Source: Halobacillus sp. A5 (GTDB lineage Bacteria > Bacillota > Bacilli > Bacillales > Halobacillaceae). From it: 64,000 nt of DNA. Within the stretch, counting starts at the first letter, position 1, and every line of letters starts with the position of its first letter. Shown here piece by piece: positions 58,799-64,000 of this stretch. The position numbers were made by a program, and so were the translations under genes. The DNA lies in assembly GCF_024189315.1 (NCBI RefSeq), contig NZ_JAIZEO010000002.1:679061-743060 (forward strand), read 5' to 3'. The notes under the pieces were generated by a model. It did not search any database and had not been told where the DNA came from. It saw only the letters and a list, made by a program, of their open reading frames with translations.

Positions 58799-60315
58799 CA
58801 GCGCTCCTTTGATGTAGAATCTACACGTTTTTGGTCTTTTTTTGTTAAGGAACTAGGACGGGATAACAGGCCCCAGTGCGGAAAACGAACCAGTACATCC
58901 TTCTGATCTTTAGGGATAAAAGGAGCAAAAGGAGACATATACGGCTTATTAAAGGATTTTAGACTGCATAAATGGAGAACCATCGCAATCATACCCAGGA
59001 TGATGCCATATAAGCCGAACGAAGCCGCTAACATCATCATAGGAAAACGCAGGATTCTAACTGAAATCGCCATATTATAAGCCGGAAAAACAAAGCTGCT
59101 GATGGCCGTGAGAGCAACGACGATAACCATAGCAGGAGAGACAAGGCCGGCCTGGACAGCGGATTGTCCCAGCACAAGCGCACCAACAATCGATACAGCG
59201 GAACCTACAGGTTTAGGGAGCCTTATCCCCGCTTCCCGCAGTACTTCGAACGTCAATTCCATCATCAAAGCTTCGACTAAAGCAGGAAACGGCACCCCTT
59301 CCCTCTGGGCAGCCAAGCTGATTAATAGAGGAGCCGGGAGCATCTCCTGATGAAACGTGGTGAACGCAATATAAAGAGAAGGCATAAACAAAGCGACAAA
59401 AAAACAGAACAAGCGCAATATCCTTATAAATGTACTAATATCCGACCGCTGGTAGTAATCTTCACTGGATTGCATGAAGTTAACGAATAAGGCGGGAACC
59501 AGCAGAACATTGGGCGTGCCATCCGTAATAATAGCGATTCGGCCTTCAAGAATGCCCCCCGCGATGGCGTCAGGTTTTTCAGAATTATAGACGGTAGGGA
59601 AGGGAGAATACTGGGCATCCTGCATAAATTCTTCAATATACCCGCCTTCTAGTACCCCATCAATATCGATTTGATCCAGGCGCCGCATCACGTCTTCAAT
59701 GACTTCCGTTTCCGCTGTTCCTTCTAAATAGACAACCGCTACATCCGTATGGGTTTTTCTTCCTATTTTCTTAGGCTCAACACGTAGGGCGGGATCTTTA
59801 ATTTTTCTTCGGAGTAATGCCGTGTTGGTCCTTAACGTTTCTGTAAAAGCTTCCTTAGGGCCGCGGATCACACTTTCTGAAGTAGTTTCCTGCACCCCTC
59901 TGTCACGCCAGCCCTTTGTGCTTGCAGACAATGCTTTCTTTTGTTTTTCGATCAGTACGATCGTTTCACCTGAAAGCAGCTTATCGAAAAGTTCCTTGTA
60001 CGTCTCGATTTCTTCCATTTCACCAATGGGCAATGAACTTTCCTTGATGGTCAAATAAAGCTGGTGACTCGACACCCGCTTTGACGACATCTCATGCATC
60101 AAAGCATCAAGGATAAAGTCCTGTACAGCGTTCATATCTACAAGCCCGTCCATAAATAAAACCGCTGCGGAAGTTTTGTGAATCACCATAGGACGAATGA
60201 CAAGATCAGAGCTGTCGCCCATAGTAGAACGTATATGAGCTAAGCTTTCTTCCAAATCAGGAATAAGCGGCTTTGAAGCGGCTGATGTTTGGTTGTTAGA
60301 TTTTTGCTTCAACAT
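58798..60315 (-). CDS. gerA: Spore germinant receptor subunit A
   Basis: 505 residues from ATG 60315, which follows AAAGGCGGGATCA; the frame is open up to 60435 but those earlier ATGs lack a ribosome binding site. The N-terminal soluble GerAA domain includes the RGPKEAFTETLRTNTALLRR motif, and the C-terminal half has four to six helices with PFPTVYNSEKPD and REGVPFPALVEALMMELTFE. GerA subunits oligomerise as germinant-gated channels. First gene of the - strand operon. Confidence 0.92.
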   Translation of the reverse strand: MLKQKSNNQTSAASKPLIPDLEESLAHIRSTMGDSSDLVIRPMVIHKTSAAVLFMDGLVDMNAVQDFILDALMHEMSSKRVSSHQLYLTIKESSLPIGEMEEIETYKELFDKLLSGETIVLIEKQKKALSASTKGWRDRGVQETTSESVIRGPKEAFTETLRTNTALLRRKIKDPALRVEPKKIGRKTHTDVAVVYLEGTAETEVIEDVMRRLDQIDIDGVLEGGYIEEFMQDAQYSPFPTVYNSEKPDAIAGGILEGRIAIITDGTPNVLLVPALFVNFMQSSEDYYQRSDISTFIRILRLFCFFVALFMPSLYIAFTTFHQEMLPAPLLISLAAQREGVPFPALVEALMMELTFEVLREAGIRLPKPVGSAVSIVGALVLGQSAVQAGLVSPAMVIVVALTAISSFVFPAYNMAISVRILRFPMMMLAASFGLYGIILGMIAMVLHLCSLKSFNKPYMSPFAPFIPKDQKDVLVRFPHWGLLSRPSSLTKKDQKRVDSTSKER

Positions 60316-60421
60316 TGATCCCGCCTTTAATCCCGAGTTTTTGCTTATTTTGTTCATAAACTGAGAAATTATGAAGGCATACATGATATTTTGTAAGAAA
60401 TTCAGAACCTCAACTTTAAGG

Positions 60422-60437
60422 AAGTGTATATACACTT
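60422..60437. promoter_or_regulatory. 16-bp perfect palindrome between divergent genes
   Basis: AAGTGTATATACACTT reads the same on both strands. It lies between the gerA start (- strand) and a small + strand gene at 60466, a typical operator position. Confidence 0.45.
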
Positions 60438-60465
60438 AAATTATTTCATTTGTGGGGGGATAAAA

Positions 60466-60636
60466 ATGAATAGAGTATTCCTAGTCTCCATTCTTGCTGT
60501 TATATTTTTAACGTATAAACTGATTCAGGTTATAAAAAACAAAGAAGCGCCCAAAGGAAATAAGAAAATCGCCTGGTCATTATACGGATTCTTTGCAGCT
60601 GTCCTGGTCATAGTAAATATTTATTTTCCAGGATGA
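60466..60636 (+). CDS. Small two-helix membrane protein, 56 residues
   Basis: Not recognised. VFLVSILAVIFLTYKLIQVI and WSLYGFFAAVLVIVNIYFPG form two helices around a basic loop (KNKEAPKGNKK). GGGGGGA precedes ATG 60466. Divergent from the germinant receptor operon; sporulation linkage is possible but unproven. Confidence 0.65.
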   Translation: MNRVFLVSILAVIFLTYKLIQVIKNKEAPKGNKKIAWSLYGFFAAVLVIVNIYFPG

Positions 60637-60742
60637 GAAAAATGAAATGGCAAGTCTGCGGGAGAAATAATCATACAGATTACATAGCAGTGGGGATATT
60701 AGAACCATCTCCCACAGAATTTATTTAAAAGGGGGAATAGTT

Positions 60743-61009
60743 ATGGCTTTGGCTGTCTCCTTATTAGCTACACTGGTTTTCGGGTTTTTTGGAGTGATTG
60801 GTTTTTACCATGCCTTTAAACGGTACAACTCTGACGATAATTTCTTAGATATCATGTCTGCCTGTCCGAATTTGCTTCAAATAGTGGGGGAAGTGTTTTT
60901 GTGGATGACGAAAAAGCTATTTCCCCATTGGATACACAGCAAAATATACCGAGCAGCTGCTTTTCTGTTTGGGTTGATGATGTTTGGAATAGTAAGTTTG
61001 CTTTGGTAG
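60743..61009 (+). CDS. Small membrane protein, 88 residues
   Basis: Not recognised. An N-terminal helix (LLATLVFGFFGVIGFYHAF), an amphipathic middle with WMTKKLFPHWIHSKIYR and a C-terminal helix (AAFLFGLMMFGIVSLLW). AAAAGGGGG precedes ATG 60743, so it is likely expressed. Confidence 0.65.
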   Translation: MALAVSLLATLVFGFFGVIGFYHAFKRYNSDDNFLDIMSACPNLLQIVGEVFLWMTKKLFPHWIHSKIYRAAAFLFGLMMFGIVSLLW

Positions 61010-61107
61010 AAAGGTCGAATGATTGTGAGTGAAGATAATGGAAAGTGTAATTGGATAGGGAATCGCTTTGACATGGTGAAAATACTCAGGTAGAAAGGTG
61101 GATGCTG

Positions 61108-61713
61108 ATGTATATTCCTAAGCATTTCAAAATGAATGAAGAAGAAGTTTATGATTTTATGGAAACCTATGGATTTGCAACTCTTTATTCACAGCATAAC
61201 GGAGAACCGTGCGCGACACATCTTCCGCTCACGTACGAAGAATCAGAACATGCGCTGTACGGCCATTTTTCACGGGCGAACGAACAGTGGAAGGATGCAG
61301 AAAACCAGCAGACTCTTGCCGTTTTCCAGGGACCGCACTGCTATATTTCCCCGTCCTGGTATGAAACAAATAAAGCCGTCCCTACCTGGAATTATGTATC
61401 GGTCCATGTCTATGGAACATTGGAAATGATTGAAGACAGCCAAACGACCTACGATACCCTGCACGACCTGGTGACTAAATATGAAAGCCCTGACAGTACG
61501 TATGATTTAAATCATTTGGAGCATGGTTTTATCGAAGGCATGAGTAAAGGAATTGTACCATTTCGACTAAATATCACTAAAATTGAAGCAAAAGCTAAAT
61601 TAAGCCAAAATCATTCGGTGGAACGGCAGGAACGAGTTATTAAGCAATTAGAGAACTCTTCGCAGCAGGATGATCGAATTATTGCATCGCTTATGAAGAA
61701 GAACATTAAATAG
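61108..61713 (+). CDS. PaiB-family FMN-binding protein
   Basis: 201 residues. The N-terminus MYIPKHFKMNEEEVYDFMETYGFATLYS, the LPLTYEE segment, HFSRANEQWK and ISPSWYETNKAVPTWNYVSVHVYG are diagnostic of PaiB. In B. subtilis PaiB is linked to repression of sporulation and protease genes; the fold is a split-barrel flavin reductase. ATG 61108 lies six nt after AAAGGTGG; the ATG at 61102 touches it. Confidence 0.92.
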   Translation: MYIPKHFKMNEEEVYDFMETYGFATLYSQHNGEPCATHLPLTYEESEHALYGHFSRANEQWKDAENQQTLAVFQGPHCYISPSWYETNKAVPTWNYVSVHVYGTLEMIEDSQTTYDTLHDLVTKYESPDSTYDLNHLEHGFIEGMSKGIVPFRLNITKIEAKAKLSQNHSVERQERVIKQLENSSQQDDRIIASLMKKNIK

Positions 61714-61729
61714 GTGAAACCCAAAAAAG

Positions 61730-61770
61730 GGTACCAGGTACACAAAAGGAGAAATGCCGTACCTGGTACC
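61730..61770. repeat. REP-like inverted pair, A/T-centre class (locus 9)
   Basis: GGTACCAGGTACAC at 61730 faces GTACCTGGTACC at 61759, with a short loop. It follows the PaiB gene by about 15 bp and could also terminate it. Confidence 0.88.
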
Positions 61771-61902
61771 AAAGTTCTGGAGTTTATCTTAACAGCAATA
61801 TATATAAAATATTTGATATCAAGCTAATGACTTTACCCACTCATTCTACTCTTCTTTCTCATAATAATAAGTTAGGTTTATTTATGGATAAGGAGGAGGA
61901 AA

Positions 61903-64000
61903 ATGCCGGAAGAAGTAGTTGTACCGAGTATGGACTATCCAACAATACAAGACGGAATAAATGGTGTAGATAACGGCGGCACTGTTCATGTAGAACCCGG
62001 ACTGTACACTCCGGGGGCCACAATTATAGTGAACAAACCAGTGACACTCCTTGGCCCACAAGCTGATGTGGATCCACGGCCGACTTGTTCAACAAGTAGA
62101 ACGCCCGGAAATCCGGCTACGGAAGCCATAGTAGATGGCGGTGGAATGTTGTCTACCATTATTAGGATTGAAGCGAGTGACGTTTCAATTAATGGGTTGG
62201 AAGTACGTAACGGTACCGGAGATCTAATTGCATCATTAGCTGGTGCGCCCGTTAAAGAAAGACCAAATGTGATTTATAACATTGTGCATCAGGCAACTGG
62301 TGATGAGGGGTTACAGTTAAGAAATATCTTGGATGGAGTAATAAGTTATAACCACGTATACGATACCTTTGGCGATGGAATTAATGTTTGCTGTGGTGCC
62401 CTGAATTCTACTATAAGTTATAATGAAGTCCATGATATTCGTTCCCCAGATGCAGCTATCTACGTTTATGAAGCTACCAACACAACCATTGAACGAAATT
62501 TAGTGTATAACGTGACGGTTAACGATGGTATAAAGCTGGGGGATGCAGCAGGAGCGGATGAGGGCCGCTCAGGAGGCTTTATAATAGATAATATCGTCCA
62601 TGACGTAATCGAAGATGGAATTACTTTGAAAATGAGTGATACAACAATTGAAGGGAATGAGATTTACCGTTCTTTCAGCACAAATGGAGCTTTGTTTTTA
62701 GATTATACAATTGACAACATTTCCATTACGAATAACTGTATCCATGATAATGGCACAGAAGGAGATATGAAAACTACCTATGGAGTACGGGTTGGAATAG
62801 GGAATGAACTCCCTACAAATGTCAACGTAAACTTTAATAATATTTTTAATAACGTGGACGGCGGCCTGTTTTATAACTCAAATATGGGAGAACCTTTAGA
62901 TGCAGAAAATAATTGGTGGGGAAGTCCTGATGGACCTAACACGCCTGGAGGAGATACAGTTGTAGGGAACGTGGATTATACTCCTTTCTTAGAGGAAGCT
63001 GCTCCGGTGTGTAACCCTAATATTGTATGTCCGGAAGATATAAATACAACGAGTGATCCTGGGGAATGTACATCAGAGGTAACTTATACCGTGATAGCAA
63101 ACAGTAATGACTGCGGGATTGTAGAAGTTTCTTGTAATGGAAATGTACACACTTATTCGCCTCCTGAAAATACAGTGGAGGTAACTGAAACACGTTTATT
63201 TCCTGTGGGTGTTACCCAAGTTATTTGTGAAGCAACCAACGCCAGTGGGGACTTTGCTGATTGTTCTTTTGAAGTTACAGTCATAGATGAAGAGCCACCT
63301 GAAATCATATGCCCTGAAGATGTTGTGGAAGCCAATGATCCGGGAGAGTGCGGGGCGATAGTGACTTACCCAGCCCCTGCCGTTATGGACAATTGTCCAG
63401 ACGCTACCTCCACCTGCACTCCAGCATCAGGGAGTTTCTTTCCAGTGGGGACGACACTTGTCACGTGTATAGCGACCGATGCTTCAGGAAATGAAAGTGA
63501 ACCATGTACGTTTGAAGTCACGGTCATTGATGGAGAACCACCGGAAATCATATGCCCTGAAGATATTGTTCAAGCCAATGATCCAGGAGAGTGCGGAGCT
63601 GTTGTCACCTATCCAGCGCCTGCCGTCATCGACAATTGTCCAGACGCTACCTCCACCTGCACTCCAGCATCAGGGAGTTTCTTTCCAGTGGGGACGACAC
63701 TTGTCACGTGTATAGCGACCGATGCCTCAGGAAATGAAAGTGAACCATGTACGTTTGAGGTCACGGTCATTGATGAAGAACCACCGGAAATCATATGCCC
63801 TGAAGATATTGTTCAAGCCAATGATCCAGGAGAGTGCGGAGCTGTTGTCACCTATCCAGCCCCTGCCGTCATCGACAATTGTCCAGACGCTACCTCCACC
63901 TGCACTCCAGCATCAGGGAGTTTCTTTCCAGTGGGGACGACACTTGTCACGTGTATAGCGACCGATGCCTCAGGAAGTGAAAGTGACCCATGTTCATTTG
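61903..64000 (+). CDS. Large beta-helix plus HYR-repeat protein (partial, runs off the right edge)
   Basis: Open for 699 codons with no stop in the window. AAGGAGGAGGAAA precedes ATG 61903. Residues 1-360 form a right-handed parallel beta-helix (repeated short strands such as NTTIERNLVYNV and DGITLKMSDTTIEGNEIYR), ending in NNWWGSPDGPNTPGG. From about 370 on come HYR (hyalin) modules of the PPEIICPEDI type with paired cysteines, the last three being 81-residue copies nearly identical in DNA. There is no N-terminal signal peptide (it begins MPEEVVVPSMDYPTIQ). A spore-surface protein assembled from the mother cell is one possibility, given nearby ger genes; an adhesin exported by another route is another. 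Confidence 0.85.
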   Translation, partial: MPEEVVVPSMDYPTIQDGINGVDNGGTVHVEPGLYTPGATIIVNKPVTLLGPQADVDPRPTCSTSRTPGNPATEAIVDGGGMLSTIIRIEASDVSINGLEVRNGTGDLIASLAGAPVKERPNVIYNIVHQATGDEGLQLRNILDGVISYNHVYDTFGDGINVCCGALNSTISYNEVHDIRSPDAAIYVYEATNTTIERNLVYNVTVNDGIKLGDAAGADEGRSGGFIIDNIVHDVIEDGITLKMSDTTIEGNEIYRSFSTNGALFLDYTIDNISITNNCIHDNGTEGDMKTTYGVRVGIGNELPTNVNVNFNNIFNNVDGGLFYNSNMGEPLDAENNWWGSPDGPNTPGGDTVVGNVDYTPFLEEAAPVCNPNIVCPEDINTTSDPGECTSEVTYTVIANSNDCGIVEVSCNGNVHTYSPPENTVEVTETRLFPVGVTQVICEATNASGDFADCSFEVTVIDEEPPEIICPEDVVEANDPGECGAIVTYPAPAVMDNCPDATSTCTPASGSFFPVGTTLVTCIATDASGNESEPCTFEVTVIDGEPPEIICPEDIVQANDPGECGAVVTYPAPAVIDNCPDATSTCTPASGSFFPVGTTLVTCIATDASGNESEPCTFEVTVIDEEPPEIICPEDIVQANDPGECGAVVTYPAPAVIDNCPDATSTCTPASGSFFPVGTTLVTCIATDASGSESDPCSF
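63295..64000 (+). repeat. 243-bp tandem repeat inside the HYR gene
   Basis: Copies begin at 63295, 63538 and 63781 (at CCACCKGAAATCATATGC), exactly 243 bp or 81 codons apart. The second and third copies differ at only a few positions, so duplication or homogenisation is recent. The array continues beyond the window. Confidence 0.95.

Noticed and set aside
63153..63958. Repeated frames on both strands within the HYR region
   Set aside because: Shadows of the 243-bp coding repeat; the true frame is the long open one from 61903.

Overview
The window looks like a chromosomal segment of an endospore-forming, flagellated member of the Bacillaceae, most likely a moderately halophilic genus such as Halobacillus or a relative. 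Gene order closely follows the Bacillus subtilis ywj-ywl-atp-spo-mbl-fabZ region: murAB, glpX, rho, rpmE, tdk, prfA, prmC, spoIIR, tsaC, mntP, ywlE, rpiB, ywlG, glyA, upp, mnaA, the ATP synthase operon, ywzB, ywmB, murAA, spoIID, spoIIQ, spoIIID, mbl, flhO, flhP, epuA and fabZ. Many secreted or membrane proteins carry very acidic tails, as expected in a halophile. The genus is an inference; no rRNA or tRNA gene is present to anchor it.

Layout. 1-35.4 kb is the conserved housekeeping and sporulation backbone, almost all on the + strand. It holds cell-wall precursor enzymes, transcription termination (rho), translation release (prfA, prmC), the F1Fo ATP synthase (19.15-26.4 kb) with its promoter, and the sporulation genes spoIIR, spoIID, spoIIQ and spoIIID beside mbl and two hook-basal-body genes. 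35.5-41.1 kb is semi-accessory: an FAD hydroxylase/methyltransferase pair, fabZ, three small proteins (two on the - strand) and a REP-associated tyrosine transposase (RAYT). 41.4-45.8 kb is a two-gene RND efflux system (membrane-fusion lipoprotein plus SwrC-like pump). 46.2-50.9 kb is a complete poly-gamma-glutamate (PGA) operon, pgsBCA plus a CapD-type transpeptidase and pgsE. After a short-chain dehydrogenase, 52.4-55.9 kb is a second PGA operon in which the large PgsA (CapA) protein is replaced by a 54-residue membrane microprotein resembling only the N-terminus of PgsA. 56.3-60.3 kb is a - strand spore germinant receptor operon (gerA-gerC-small D subunit-gerB). 60.5-64 kb holds small membrane proteins, a PaiB-like protein and the first 2.1 kb of a very large beta-helix/HYR-repeat protein that runs off the window.

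The most unusual content is between the genes. A palindromic element with core GTACC-N-GGTAC occurs about 24 times at nine intergenic loci, usually as inverted pairs placed directly after rho-independent terminators. The RAYT gene sits between two triplets of the same element, so I read this as a REP-RAYT system in a Firmicute. A second kind of intergenic DNA is short degenerate tandem arrays with a 20-21 bp period (or 41 bp, twice that) at six places. A cluster of DnaA-box-like 9-mers precedes tsaC (ywlC), a location where B. subtilis also carries a DnaA-box cluster.
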